From Bradyrhizobium guangxiense (lineage in GTDB: Bacteria > Pseudomonadota > Alphaproteobacteria > Rhizobiales > Xanthobacteraceae): 64,000 nucleotides of DNA. Position numbers and translations under genes: made by a program. The notes beneath the pieces were generated by a model. That model saw nothing but the letters and a program-made list of their open reading frames with translations. It did no database searches and was not told the DNA's origin. The stretch covers positions 3,440,501 to 3,504,500 of the forward strand of contig NZ_CP022219.1 in assembly GCF_004114915.1 (NCBI RefSeq), written 5' to 3'. Below, piece after piece: positions 11,556 through 20,519 of this stretch. Each line of letters starts with the position of its first letter. Positions within the stretch are counted from its first letter, which is position 1.

Positions 11556-11768
11556 TCAGCGCGCGCCCTTGAGGGTGCAGGAGGTCGTGCAGGTGACCGT
11601 GGTGCCGCGATCACAGGATTTGCAGGCACTGACGCACTGGTTCAGGTCGCGGGGATTGTAGCTGTAGTTCCGCATCGGGCAGGCCGGCGTCGTCGAGCCG
11701 GTGATGTCCTGCTCCTGATCGCAGGCCGCCGTCATGAGCGCGAATATGATCACTGCAACGAGGCGCAT
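11556..11768 (-). CDS. Small cysteine-rich lipoprotein
   Basis: A 70-residue protein with a lipoprotein signal sequence: MRLVAVIIFALMTAAC, the Cys at 16 being the likely acylation site. The mature part (about 55 residues) contains six further cysteines (at TPACPM, NQCVSACKSC, TVTCTTSC), so it could form three disulfides in the periplasm. An AGGG lies just upstream of the start. No family recognised. The size, lipobox and cysteine spacing argue it is a genuine gene rather than chance. Confidence 0.65.
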   Translation of the reverse strand: MRLVAVIIFALMTAACDQEQDITGSTTPACPMRNYSYNPRDLNQCVSACKSCDRGTTVTCTTSCTLKGAR

Positions 11769-11922
11769 GGGACTGCCCTGTCAGGCACGGCAAAATGACG
11801 CTCACGGGACGCGCTGCATCGCAGCGAACCCCGGCCTTCCCACCACGAGCGCCGATCAGCGACGCTCGCGTAGCCTCAAGGATGCGCTCCAAACATTAAG
11901 AACGGATTGATTGCCGCCGGCC

Positions 11923-12099
11923 TCAGGCCGCGGCCTTGGTCGCGATCGCCTGCCGCATGTCCACCGCCAGCTGACGGTACTGCTCCGACAGCTTCAGATA
12001 GAACTCGCGCTTGGTGCTGTCGGTGGCGAGCTTGGCGATCAGCTCGCATTCGGCGGTGAGCGTCTCGAACCGTTCCAGCCTGTCGTGAAGGTCTGTCAT
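11923..12099 (-). CDS. Small hypothetical protein, helical
   Basis: A 58-residue soluble protein beginning MTDLHDRLERFETL, preceded by GGGGA at a good distance from the ATG at 12099. It is rich in Glu, Arg, Leu and Ala and should be almost entirely alpha-helical, with a heptad-like pattern (LYLKLSEQYRQLAVDM type). No known domain. It may be an independent gene upstream of the small lipoprotein on the same strand. Confidence 0.5.
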   Translation of the reverse strand: MTDLHDRLERFETLTAECELIAKLATDSTKREFYLKLSEQYRQLAVDMRQAIATKAAA

Positions 12100-12203
12100 C
12101 GGCGTGTCCCCATCAAACGCCTCAAGGACATCCAACCTAAGCCCGGGAAATAGGTCATGGCGAACATCGTTATCGAGTACAATCAATTTTTCCGATGCGC
12201 GGC

Positions 12204-13940
12204 CTATTTGCTGTCGAGCCGCCAAGCGCCATCCCATCCGTCGTCCGGCGGGCTCGTCTCGAACTGCGCGATGCGGCCGAGCATCATGCGCGAGGGACCA
12301 TCGCCCGGGACGGCTTCGAGCGCGGCGTTGAAGGCCGCGCGCGCCGCATCGAACCGCCGGCCGCGATAGGCAGCAAGCGCTTCGGCATAGTGTGCGCGCA
12401 AGCTCGCTTGCGCGCCGGTGAGTGCGCCCGCTTTCGCCATCACCTCGAAGATCGGCTGCGGCGCGTGCTGGCCCGCGACCGCCAGACGGTCGATCTCGCG
12501 CAGCTCGAGCCGCGATCCGATCGCCTCGGCGGTGGCCTGCGAGACCAGGATGCGGGTGCCGTAGATCTTGTTGGCGGCCTCCAGGCGCGAGGCGAGGTTC
12601 ACGGCATCGCCCATCACGGTGAAGCTCATCATCAATTCCGAGCCGATGCTGCCGGTCAGGACCTCGCCGGTGGCAATGCCGATCCGCAAATCACATGGCG
12701 CCGGCATGGCGCGGATGCCGAGCAGGTCCGGCAGTTGCTTCTGGAGCGCGGGCACCTGGTCGGTCATCTCGACGGCTGCAAGGCCCGCGAGCAGCGCCTG
12801 CTCGTCCTCCTCGATGAAGGGCGGGCCCCAATAGGACATGATGGCATCGCCAATATATTTGTCGATGATGCCGCGATTGTTCCTGATCGGAGCGGACATG
12901 ACAGTGAAATAGTGGTTCATCACCTTGACAAGGCCGCGCGGGGTCATGCCCTCGCTCATCGAGGTGAAGCCGCTCATGTCGCAGAACATGATGGTCATGA
13001 CCCGGCGCTCGCCATCGATCGCGATCTCCGGCCGGTCGATCAGCCCCTGCACCACCTTGGGATCGATGTACCGGCCGAAGGTCTCGCGGATGCGCTCGTT
13101 GTGCCTGAGCTGCTCGGTCATGCGGTTGAAGGCCGCCGCGAGCTCGCCGATCTCGTCCTGCGTGGAGACGGTGATGGTCTTGTCGACCCGGCCCGCCTCG
13201 ACCTCACGGGTGCCGGCGAGCAGCAGCCGCACCGGACGCGTGATGCCGCTCGAGACCAGGAGCGCAAAGACAAATCCGACGATCGCCGCGAGCAAGGTCA
13301 CGATGCCCGAAATGACAATCGCCTGACGCTGACGGCTGATCACCTGCGCCGTCGAGAAGAACACCTGCGTCAGCATGTCGGCGCGGATCGCATCGACCTT
13401 CTGGTTGAACACATCGCGCAGCGTGTCGAGCTGTTCCAGCGTGCCGCGGGCCTCTACCATGTCCTTGGCCTCGACCTGCTTGAGCAGTTTCGCATTGCCC
13501 TGGTCCAGATCGCGCCGCAGCTCGGTGACGGCGCTTTCGATCCGGACGTCGAGCCGGGCCAACGCGGCATTGTCGGAATACGTCCTGGGGTCGTCGATGA
13601 TCGCGTTGATGAGCTTGCGCGCGGTCTCGGCCTCCTCCTCGAACTTGCGGTCCAATGCCTCGAAGTCGCGAAGCCGCGTCGTGTAGGCTTCCTCGTCCGT
13701 CGGCGATCCCATCCTGGTCATGATCATTCGCCGCAGGGCCAGCGCCCGCTCCAGCGAACGGATATTGGCACGGGCCAGATGGCTATAGGCCGGGATGTAG
13801 CGGTTGGTCAGCTCCTCGAGCAGGACGCCGACCTGGCTCGACATCACCATCGACAGGATCGAGGTGACCAGCATCAGGACGATCAATCCGAGGGCGATGC
13901 CGACGATCTTGCGCCGGATCGACTGGTTGAAAATCGGCAT
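12204..13940 (-). CDS. Membrane adenylate/guanylate cyclase with HAMP domain
   Basis: A 578-residue class III nucleotide cyclase. A membrane segment (12-34) and a second (207-229) flank a periplasmic sensor domain of about 170 mostly helical residues. A HAMP domain (230-283) follows, then the catalytic domain from about 312. The two metal-binding aspartates are Asp321 (FCDMSGFTS) and Asp365 (KYIGDAIMSYWG). Lys361 and the Asp in FTVMGDAVNLASRLE match the adenine-selecting residues, so cAMP is the likely product. A TPR-like stretch (AYRGRRFDAARAAFNAALEA) closes the protein. The membrane layout resembles a chemoreceptor. The signal is unknown. It is divergent from the lytic transglycosylase. Confidence 0.9.
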   Translation of the reverse strand: MPIFNQSIRRKIVGIALGLIVLMLVTSILSMVMSSQVGVLLEELTNRYIPAYSHLARANIRSLERALALRRMIMTRMGSPTDEEAYTTRLRDFEALDRKFEEEAETARKLINAIIDDPRTYSDNAALARLDVRIESAVTELRRDLDQGNAKLLKQVEAKDMVEARGTLEQLDTLRDVFNQKVDAIRADMLTQVFFSTAQVISRQRQAIVISGIVTLLAAIVGFVFALLVSSGITRPVRLLLAGTREVEAGRVDKTITVSTQDEIGELAAAFNRMTEQLRHNERIRETFGRYIDPKVVQGLIDRPEIAIDGERRVMTIMFCDMSGFTSMSEGMTPRGLVKVMNHYFTVMSAPIRNNRGIIDKYIGDAIMSYWGPPFIEEDEQALLAGLAAVEMTDQVPALQKQLPDLLGIRAMPAPCDLRIGIATGEVLTGSIGSELMMSFTVMGDAVNLASRLEAANKIYGTRILVSQATAEAIGSRLELREIDRLAVAGQHAPQPIFEVMAKAGALTGAQASLRAHYAEALAAYRGRRFDAARAAFNAALEAVPGDGPSRMMLGRIAQFETSPPDDGWDGAWRLDSK

Positions 13941-14260
13941 AGGTACGGGGCAAAGGCTGAAAGGACGGAACCGGGGAACTCAATACACCGGATTTGGCCG
14001 CGGGAACATGCGGATCTGGGCGTCCGTGACGCCGTGAGCCCGGCACGCGTCGCAACAGCCCAAGCGTTAACAAAGGTTAAAGTCGCTGCCATTTTGCCAT
14101 TCCGGAAGTTCCCGAGTTCCAATCCGGATTTTGCCGCATTGTTGCGTGAGCGTGAGAAATGCGAAACGATGCCGTGGCATCGTTTGGTGTCGTCTTTGAT
14201 TCTCAAGCCGCATGTCGTCGCGGACCTTGGTTTGTAGTGGTTTCGCAGGGGGACCATCGA
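13941..14260. other. Divergent intergenic region, cyclase/lytic transglycosylase
   Basis: About 320 bp holding the promoters of two divergent genes. It contains a GTTAACAAAGGTTAA element near 14067-14081 and a perfect inverted repeat at 14164-14185, annotated separately. No reading frame in it looks coding. Confidence 0.6.
14164..14185. promoter_or_regulatory. Perfect 10+10 inverted repeat upstream of the lytic transglycosylase
   Basis: AAACGATGCC, a two-base GT spacer, then its exact reverse complement GGCATCGTTT. The centre is about 86 bp upstream of the ATG at 14261. It could be a dimeric repressor site or a hairpin in the leader. There is no clear run of T after it, so a simple intrinsic terminator is less likely. 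Confidence 0.45.
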
Positions 14261-16471
14261 ATGAACCAGTGCCTACGCTCGCTCGCGTGTGTCGTTGCCG
14301 TGGCCGCAATGGCCTTCCTGCCCACCGAGCTGGCGGCAAAGAGCAGTCACAAATCATCCGCGCCGAAGAAGACGCATGAGGCGAAAGCCGGCAAGCAGCG
14401 TCATGCGGCCGCCAAGTCCGCGGTCAAGTCCTCAGCGAAGTCGCGTCACGGCAAGCACGCCGAGGCCAAGCGCAAGTCGAAGAAGCACGACGACGAGCCC
14501 GCGGACAAGCCGGCTGCGCCGGCACTGACCGGCGACCTCGCCGCACTGAAGGACGCGATCGACCTTGCGCGCAAGGGCAAGACGGACGACGCGAACGCCG
14601 CGCGCGACCGCATTGCCGATCCCGCGGGACAGAAGCTCGCCGACTGGTTCATGCTGCGCCATTCCGAGAGCACGGCAAACTTCAAGCGCTATGCCGGCTT
14701 CCTCGCCGCCAATCCGGACTGGCCGAGCAGCGCGCTGCTGCGCCGGCGCGCCGAGGCGCGGCTGTGGCAGGGGAAGAGCGACGCCACCACCGTGCACAAA
14801 TTCACCATGGATCGTCCGACCAGCGCCAAGGGCAAGTTCGCGCTCGCCCGCGTGCTGCTGACCGAAGGCAACACGGACAGGGCTGCGCAGCTGGTACGCG
14901 AGGCCTGGCGTACGGACGAATTGTCCGAGCGCAGCGAAGAGGACGCCTATGAGGCGTTCCGCGATCTCCTCACCGCCGAGGATCATCGCGCCCGCATGGA
15001 CAAGCGGCTCGGCGCCAAGGACTATGCGGGTGCGCGGCGCGCCGCAAAGCGGCTCGGCGAGGATGCGCTTGCGATCGTCAAGGCCTGCGCCGCCGTGACC
15101 GGCAAGGTCAGCAAGGCCAAGGATTATCTCGACGACGTGGCGGCCCAAGAACGCCGCGATCTCGGCTATGTGCTGTGCCGCGCGCAATGGCACCTGCAGA
15201 AGAACCGCATCGACGACGCCGCCGAGGTGATCCTGGCGGCCGCGCCCGACACCTTGGCCGCGCAGGACACCGATGCGTGGTGGCGCGAGCGGCGTCTGCT
15301 GGCGCGCAAGCTGCTCGACCAGGGCAAGTTCAGAACAGCGTATGACGTGGTGCGCACGGCCGCGGTGCCTGAGAAGGAAGTCTATCGCGTCGATTATCAC
15401 TTCATGTGCGGCTGGATCGCGCTGCGCTTTCTGAGCGATCCCAAGACCGCGATGGTGCACTTCGCCGCGATCGACGAAGGCTCGGCCAATCCGATCGCGC
15501 TGTCGCGCGCCCATTACTGGCGCGGCCGTGCCGCCGAGGCGATGGGCGCGACCGCCGATGCGCGCATGAGCTATCGGGCGGCCTCGCGCTATTCGACCGC
15601 CTATTACGGCCAGCTGGCGCGTGCAAAGCTCGGCCTCGACCGCATCGAGCTGCGGCCGCCCTCGCCCGTGCTGGCCGCCGCCGATACCCCGCCCGCGGAC
15701 GAGCGCGTACGCGCCGCCGACATGCTCTACGGCATCGGCGAGCGCGACGTGGTGTTCTACTACGCCGAGGACTTTGCCAAGGAGAGTACCGATGTCGCAG
15801 CGCTCGAAGCGCTCGGCGAGCTTGCTGGACGGCGCAACGATGCGCGGGTGATGCTGGAGGTCGGCAAATCGGCGCTGGCGCGCGGGCTTGCCCTCGACCA
15901 TTACGCCTTCCCGACCATCGGCATTCCCGAGCATAAGCAGTTGGCGCCAGCGATCGAGACCAGCGTGATCTATTCGGTGGCGCGCACCGAAAGCTCATTC
16001 GACCAGCGCGACAAGTCGCCGGCCAACGCGGTCGGCCTCATGCAGGTGACGCCTGAAGCGGGCCGCGACACGGCAAAGCGCTTCGGCCTGACCTACGACT
16101 GGGACAAGATGGTCTCCGATCCCGTGTACAACACCCAGATGGGCGCCGCCGAGCTCAGTGCGTTGCTGTCAGAATATCGCGGCAACCAGATCATGACCTT
16201 CGCCGGCTACAATGCCGGCCGCGGCCGCGTGCGCGAATGGGTGCAGGCACGCGGCGATCCGCGCGATCCCAATGTCGATCCGGTCGACTGGGTCGAGCGC
16301 ATCCCGCTGTCGGAGACGCGCAACTACGTGCAGCGTGTGATGGAGAACGTGCTGGTCTATCGCGCCCGGTTCGAGGGCAGCAGCATGCTCGCCGGCAAGA
16401 GCGACGAGCGCGTGGTGACGAAGGACGCCAGCGCCAAGGCGACGCCGGCGGGATTGATCGGCGCGGATTAG
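14261..16471 (+). CDS. slt: Soluble lytic murein transglycosylase
   Basis: A 736-residue periplasmic enzyme of the Slt70 type. It cleaves the MurNAc-GlcNAc bond with formation of 1,6-anhydroMurNAc. The ATG at 14261 has AGGGGG upstream and begins with a signal peptide (MNQCLRSLACVVAVAAMAFL..LAA). A lysine/histidine-rich linker follows, then a long helical superhelix region, and a C-terminal catalytic domain with the Glu in YSVARTESSFDQ, the AVGLMQVTP motif and the YNAGRGRV motif. It ends with a short basic tail. It works in cell-wall turnover. It stands alone and is followed by a palindromic repeat. Confidence 0.92.
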   Translation: MNQCLRSLACVVAVAAMAFLPTELAAKSSHKSSAPKKTHEAKAGKQRHAAAKSAVKSSAKSRHGKHAEAKRKSKKHDDEPADKPAAPALTGDLAALKDAIDLARKGKTDDANAARDRIADPAGQKLADWFMLRHSESTANFKRYAGFLAANPDWPSSALLRRRAEARLWQGKSDATTVHKFTMDRPTSAKGKFALARVLLTEGNTDRAAQLVREAWRTDELSERSEEDAYEAFRDLLTAEDHRARMDKRLGAKDYAGARRAAKRLGEDALAIVKACAAVTGKVSKAKDYLDDVAAQERRDLGYVLCRAQWHLQKNRIDDAAEVILAAAPDTLAAQDTDAWWRERRLLARKLLDQGKFRTAYDVVRTAAVPEKEVYRVDYHFMCGWIALRFLSDPKTAMVHFAAIDEGSANPIALSRAHYWRGRAAEAMGATADARMSYRAASRYSTAYYGQLARAKLGLDRIELRPPSPVLAAADTPPADERVRAADMLYGIGERDVVFYYAEDFAKESTDVAALEALGELAGRRNDARVMLEVGKSALARGLALDHYAFPTIGIPEHKQLAPAIETSVIYSVARTESSFDQRDKSPANAVGLMQVTPEAGRDTAKRFGLTYDWDKMVSDPVYNTQMGAAELSALLSEYRGNQIMTFAGYNAGRGRVREWVQARGDPRDPNVDPVDWVERIPLSETRNYVQRVMENVLVYRARFEGSSMLAGKSDERVVTKDASAKATPAGLIGAD

Positions 16472-16494
16472 AAGAGGCCGCGCCCATTCTATCC

Positions 16495-16604
16495 CCTCAT
16501 CCTGAAGAGCCTGCGAAGCAGGCGTCTCGAAGGATGAAGGCCCCGATCTCGCCTGCAGCACATCCTTCGAGACGGCCGCTTCCAGCGGCCTCCTCAGGAT
16601 GAGG
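16495..16604. repeat. Palindromic repeat with CCTCATCCTGA ends, copy 1
   Basis: A roughly 110-bp element starting CCTCATCCTGA and ending TCAGGATGAGG, with inner inverted blocks GTCTCGAAGGATG..CATCCTTCGAGAC and GCCGCTTCCAGCGGC. It lies between the ends of the convergent lytic transglycosylase and Bug-protein genes. A related copy is at 28995-29099. Confidence 0.8.
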
Positions 16605-16643
16605 TCTGGGGGTGTTGCACGCGACGCACCGTCACGCCTTCCC

Positions 16644-17615
16644 TCAATCCACCTTGATGTTCGCCGCCTTGATGATCGGCCACCATTTTGCGATCTCGGC
16701 CTTCTGACGGGTGCCGAGCGCTTCGGGGGTGAGCTGGTCCTTCGGCGTCATCTCCAGCCCCTGGTTTTCGAGCTGCTTCTTCACCGCAGGATCGTTCAGC
16801 GCCTCCACGGCTGCGGCGTTGAGCTTCGCCACGATCTCCTTCGGCGTGCCCTTCGGCACCCACATGCCCGACCACAGCGTCATGTTGAAACCCTTCAGGC
16901 CGGCCTCCTCCGCGGTCGGGATGTCAGGCGCGGAGGTGAGGCGCTTGTCGTCGGTGATGGCGTAGGCGCGGATGGTGCCGGCGCGGACTTGACCGATCGA
17001 ATTGGAGGTCTGGTCGACAATGATGTCGATCTGCCCGGCGATGAGATCGTTCAGGGCCGGCGCAGTGCCGCGATACGGCACATATTGCAGCTTGATGCCG
17101 GATACGCTCTCGAAATAGACGCCGGCGATGTGGCTGCCGGAGCCGGCCCCTGCGGTGCCGGCGGTCGGCGGCGACGGCCGAGACTTTAGCCACTCCAGGA
17201 GCTCCTTCAGCGAGGTCGCAGGCACGGCCGTCTTGCTGACGACGATCATGGGATTGCTGGGCAAGAGCACCACCGGCTCGAGATCGGCGACGAGGTCGTA
17301 TTTGAGCTTGTAAACGGCGCCGTTGGCGACGTGGGTGCCGAGATGGCCGAACGAGATGGTGTAGCCGTCCGCTGGCGACTGCACCGCACGGGCAACGCCG
17401 ATCGAGCCGCCCGCGCCAGTGACATTCTCGACCACGACGGGCTGACCAAGGGACACGCGCATGCGCTCGGCGAGCACCCGCGCCATCGCATCCGACGGGC
17501 CGCCGGCCGCGAAGGGCACGATGATGGTGACGGGATGGGAGGGATAGTCATCGGCGCGCACGGCACCGGTCACAGCGAGAATAGCGAACAGCGCAGCCCA
17601 GACGGCCTTCGTCAT
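16644..17615 (-). CDS. Bug-family periplasmic solute-binding protein (tripartite tricarboxylate transporter type)
   Basis: A 323-residue periplasmic binding protein. The ATG at 17615 is chosen for the GGGGAGAAG ribosome site and the signal peptide right after it (MTKAVWAALFAILAVTGAVRA). The family opening YPSHPVTIIVPFAAGGPSDA and the later GSGSHIAG and YRGTAPALNDLIAGQID stretches are typical of Bug proteins. These bind carboxylates or related small molecules, usually for a TctAB membrane pair, but no tctA or tctB gene is in this window. The gene lies 87 bp downstream of the threonine synthase gene on the same strand and may be co-transcribed. Ligand unknown. Confidence 0.88.
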   Translation of the reverse strand: MTKAVWAALFAILAVTGAVRADDYPSHPVTIIVPFAAGGPSDAMARVLAERMRVSLGQPVVVENVTGAGGSIGVARAVQSPADGYTISFGHLGTHVANGAVYKLKYDLVADLEPVVLLPSNPMIVVSKTAVPATSLKELLEWLKSRPSPPTAGTAGAGSGSHIAGVYFESVSGIKLQYVPYRGTAPALNDLIAGQIDIIVDQTSNSIGQVRAGTIRAYAITDDKRLTSAPDIPTAEEAGLKGFNMTLWSGMWVPKGTPKEIVAKLNAAAVEALNDPAVKKQLENQGLEMTPKDQLTPEALGTRQKAEIAKWWPIIKAANIKVD

Positions 17616-17702
17616 TGTCTTCTCCCCAGCGATGTCATTTTTGTTTTTGCTCTTCCCGCGTACGGGAAGAGGAAGCATTCGTGGCGTATTGCCGCGCAAA
17701 AA

Positions 17703-18944
17703 CTAGAACTGCGAATAGTCGATCGGCTTGTGACGGTCGAGCGTACGGGTGACCGGCGGCAGCGGATACTTCAGGCCGGGGGCGCAGTTGAACAGCATGA
17801 CGCGGTCGCTCTTCGCGACGCGGCCGTCGGCGAGGCTCTCCTTGTAGGCCGCATAGGTGGCAGCGCCCTCGGGGCACAGCAAGAGCCCCTCCTCGCGCGC
17901 GACCTCGTTCAGCGCCGCCGAGATCTTGTCGTCGTCGACTGCAATCGCAAAGCCCTTGCTTTCGCGCACCGCACGCAGGATCAGGAAATCGCCGATCGCC
18001 TGCGGCACGCGGATGCCCGAGGCAATGGTGTGGGCGTCCTCCCAGCGCGTCGCATGCTCGGTGCCGGCCTCGTAAGCGCGCACCATCGGCGCGCAGCCCG
18101 AGGCCTGCACCGCGACCATGCGCGGGCGCTTCGAGCCGATGAAGCCGATCTTCTCGAGCTCGTCGAACGCCTTCCACATGCCGATCAGGCCGGTGCCGCC
18201 GCCGGTCGGATAGAAGATCACGTCGGGCACGTCCCAGCCGAGCTGCTCGGCGAGCTCGAGGCCCATCGTCTTCTTGCCCTCGATGCGGTACGGCTCCTTC
18301 AGCGTGGAGGTGTCGAACCAGCCGACCTTGGCCTTGCCCTCGCCGACGATCTTGCCGCAATCGTCGATATAGCCGTTGACGCGGTAGACGGTCGCGCCCT
18401 GCAGCTCGATCTCGCTGACATTCACCTCGGGCGTATCGGCCGGGCAGAAGATCGTGGTCTTGATGCCGCACGACGTCGCGTAAGCTGCGAGCGCCGCGCC
18501 GGCATTGCCGTTGGTCGGCATTGCCATGTGCTTGATGCCGAGCGCCTTGCCCATCGACACCGCCATCACCAGGCCGCGCGCCTTGAACGAGCCGGTCGGC
18601 AGCCTCCCTTCGTCCTTCACGATGATCTCGCCACCGCCGAGCTTCTTGCCGAGCTTGGGCAGCCGGATCAGCGGCGTCGTGACTTCGCCAAGCGAAACGA
18701 TGTCCTTGCATTTGCGCACCGGCAACAGCTCGCGGTAGCGCCACATGTCGCCGGGGCGATTGCTGAGCGCATCCTTGGTCAGCGCCTTCTTCACGCCGGC
18801 GAGGTCATAGCGGACCAGCAGCGGCTTGCCGGCTTTGGAGAGATTGTGGACCTGATCGGCGGCGTAATGATCGCCCTCCATCGCGCATTCGAGATGGGTG
18901 ACGAAGGTCGGGCGTTCGATGGTGAGGTTGTCGTTGTCGTGCAT
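17703..18944 (-). CDS. thrC: Threonine synthase (PLP-dependent)
   Basis: A 413-residue fold-type II PLP enzyme, similar to the plant/archaeal-type threonine synthases. These convert O-phosphohomoserine to threonine. The PLP lysine is Lys121 in LPTGSFKARG, followed by the substrate/phosphate loop PTNGNAGAALAAYA and the cofactor-phosphate loop PTGGGTGLIG. A cysteine/zinc-type N-terminal block seen in some relatives is not obvious. A related PLP lyase or a threonine dehydratase-like enzyme is a weaker alternative. A second threonine synthase of the longer ThrC type is common in this group, so this copy may have a special role. A mosaic repeat precedes it. Confidence 0.8.
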   Translation of the reverse strand: MHDNDNLTIERPTFVTHLECAMEGDHYAADQVHNLSKAGKPLLVRYDLAGVKKALTKDALSNRPGDMWRYRELLPVRKCKDIVSLGEVTTPLIRLPKLGKKLGGGEIIVKDEGRLPTGSFKARGLVMAVSMGKALGIKHMAMPTNGNAGAALAAYATSCGIKTTIFCPADTPEVNVSEIELQGATVYRVNGYIDDCGKIVGEGKAKVGWFDTSTLKEPYRIEGKKTMGLELAEQLGWDVPDVIFYPTGGGTGLIGMWKAFDELEKIGFIGSKRPRMVAVQASGCAPMVRAYEAGTEHATRWEDAHTIASGIRVPQAIGDFLILRAVRESKGFAIAVDDDKISAALNEVAREEGLLLCPEGAATYAAYKESLADGRVAKSDRVMLFNCAPGLKYPLPPVTRTLDRHKPIDYSQF

Positions 18945-18980
18945 GGGGTGATTCTTTCTTCTTCGTTATAGTGCCAGTTT

Positions 18981-19074
18981 CTCCGTCATTGCCGGGCTTG
19001 CCCCGGCAATCCATCCCTTGAAGAGCGCTTCGCTGGATGGATGCGCGGGTCAAGCCCGCGCATGACGAGCGGAG
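18981..19074. repeat. Mosaic palindromic repeat with CTCCGTCAT ends
   Basis: A 94-bp element opening CTCCGTCATTGCCGGGC and closing CATGACGAGCGGAG. Inside are GCCGGGCTTGCCCCGGC and GCGCGGGTCAAGCCCGCGC, and CCATCC..GGATGG around a centre of GAGCGCTTCGCT. It lies between lpdA and thrC, both minus strand. It belongs to the same broad class as the repeat at 4691-4770 but has different blocks. Confidence 0.75.
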
Positions 19075-19080
19075 AAGCGA

Positions 19081-20502
19081 CTAGATATTCAGCACCCGCC
19101 CATAGGCATCCAGCACGGCTTCCTTCATCATCTCCGACAAGGTCGGATGCGGGAAGACCGTGTGCATTAGCTCTTCTTCGGTCGTCTCCAGGTTCATGGC
19201 GACGACGTAGCCCTGGATCAGCTCGGTGACCTCGGCGCCGACCATGTGGGCCCCGAGCAGCTGGCCGGTCTTCTTGTCGAAGATGACCTTGACCAGGCCC
19301 TGGTCCTCGCCGAGCGCGATCGCCTTGCCGTTGCCGACGAAGGGGAAGCGGCCGACGCGGATCTCGCGACCGCTCTCTTTCGCTTTGGCTTCGGTAAGGC
19401 CAACCGAGGCGACCTGGGGATGGCAATAGGTGCAGCCCGGGATCATATTCTTGTCCATGGGATGCGGATTGAGGCCCTTAATCGCCTCGACGCAGATCAC
19501 GCCTTCATGCTCGGCCTTGTGCGCGAGCATCGGGGGGCCCGCGACATCGCCGATGGCATAGATGCCGGGGACGTTGGTCTTGCAGTGACCGTCGACCACG
19601 ATGATGCCGCGGTCGGTCTTGACCCCGAGCTTTTCCAGGCCGAGATTCTCGATATTGCCGACGACGCCGACCGCCGAGATCACGCGCTCGAACTCGGGGG
19701 TGACGGGCTTGCCCTTGCCGTCGTCGATGGTGGCGACGACGCTGTCGGCCTTCTTCTCCAGCTTCGTCACCTTGGTCGAGGACATGATCTTGATGCCCTG
19801 CTTCTCCAGGCGCTTGCGGGCGAGGCCCGCGATCTCGGCGTCTTCGACCGGAAGGATCTGCGGCAGCACCTCGACCACGGTGACGTCGGAGCCCATGGTG
19901 TGGAAGAACGAGGCGAACTCGATGCCGATCGCGCCCGAACCGACCACCAGCAGCGACTTCGGCATCCGCTCTGGCACCATCGCCTCGAAATAGGTCCAGA
20001 TCAGTTTCTTGTCCGGCTCGAGCCCGGGCAGCACGCGCGGCCGCGCGCCGGTCGCGACGATGATGTGCTTGGCCTGGTAAGTCCCCTCGCCCAGCGATCC
20101 CTTGGGGGCCTCGACGTCGGATTTCTTCACGGTGACCTTGCCGGGCGCGTCGATCGAGGCCGCGCCCCAGATCACACTGACCTTGTTCTTCTTCATCAGG
20201 AATCCGACGCCGTCGTTGAGGCGTTTGGAGACGCCGCGCGAGCGTTGCACCACCGCCTTCGGATCGAACGAGACCTTCTCTGCCGACAAGCCGTAATCCT
20301 TGGCATGCTGCATGTAGTGGTAGATCTCGGCCGAGCGCAGCAGCGCCTTGGTCGGGATGCAGCCCCAATTCAGGCAGATGCCGCCGAGGTAGGATTTTTC
20401 GATGATCGCGGTCTTGAAGCCGAGCTGGGCGGCGCGGATGGCGGTGACATAGCCGCCGGGACCGGAGCCGATGATGATGACGTCGAAGGATGTATCGGCC
20501 AT
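19081..20502 (-). CDS. lpdA: Dihydrolipoyl dehydrogenase (E3)
   Basis: A 473-residue flavoprotein that reoxidises dihydrolipoyl groups of 2-oxoacid dehydrogenase complexes with NAD. It shows the N-terminal FAD motif GSGPGGY, the redox disulfide Cys43/Cys48 (GGICLNWGCIPTKAL), the NAD motif GSGAIGIEFA, the second FAD motif TNVPGIYAIGDVAGPP, and the C-terminal HPTLSE with the active-site His-Glu pair. It is the last gene of the pyruvate dehydrogenase locus and so is most likely the E3 of that complex. Confidence 0.97.
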   Translation of the reverse strand: MADTSFDVIIIGSGPGGYVTAIRAAQLGFKTAIIEKSYLGGICLNWGCIPTKALLRSAEIYHYMQHAKDYGLSAEKVSFDPKAVVQRSRGVSKRLNDGVGFLMKKNKVSVIWGAASIDAPGKVTVKKSDVEAPKGSLGEGTYQAKHIIVATGARPRVLPGLEPDKKLIWTYFEAMVPERMPKSLLVVGSGAIGIEFASFFHTMGSDVTVVEVLPQILPVEDAEIAGLARKRLEKQGIKIMSSTKVTKLEKKADSVVATIDDGKGKPVTPEFERVISAVGVVGNIENLGLEKLGVKTDRGIIVVDGHCKTNVPGIYAIGDVAGPPMLAHKAEHEGVICVEAIKGLNPHPMDKNMIPGCTYCHPQVASVGLTEAKAKESGREIRVGRFPFVGNGKAIALGEDQGLVKVIFDKKTGQLLGAHMVGAEVTELIQGYVVAMNLETTEEELMHTVFPHPTLSEMMKEAVLDAYGRVLNI

Positions 20503-20519
20503 GGCGGCTCCCGTTCAAC

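Noticed and set aside
13941..14160. CtrA site TTAA-N7-TTAA near 14068 (and a similar one near 3787)
   Set aside because: The spacing is 6, not 7, in both cases.
12195..14237. Long plus-strand open frame (680 codons) opposite the cyclase
   Set aside because: It mirrors the cyclase gene, which has intact metal-binding residues. No domain or ribosome site supports the mirror frame.
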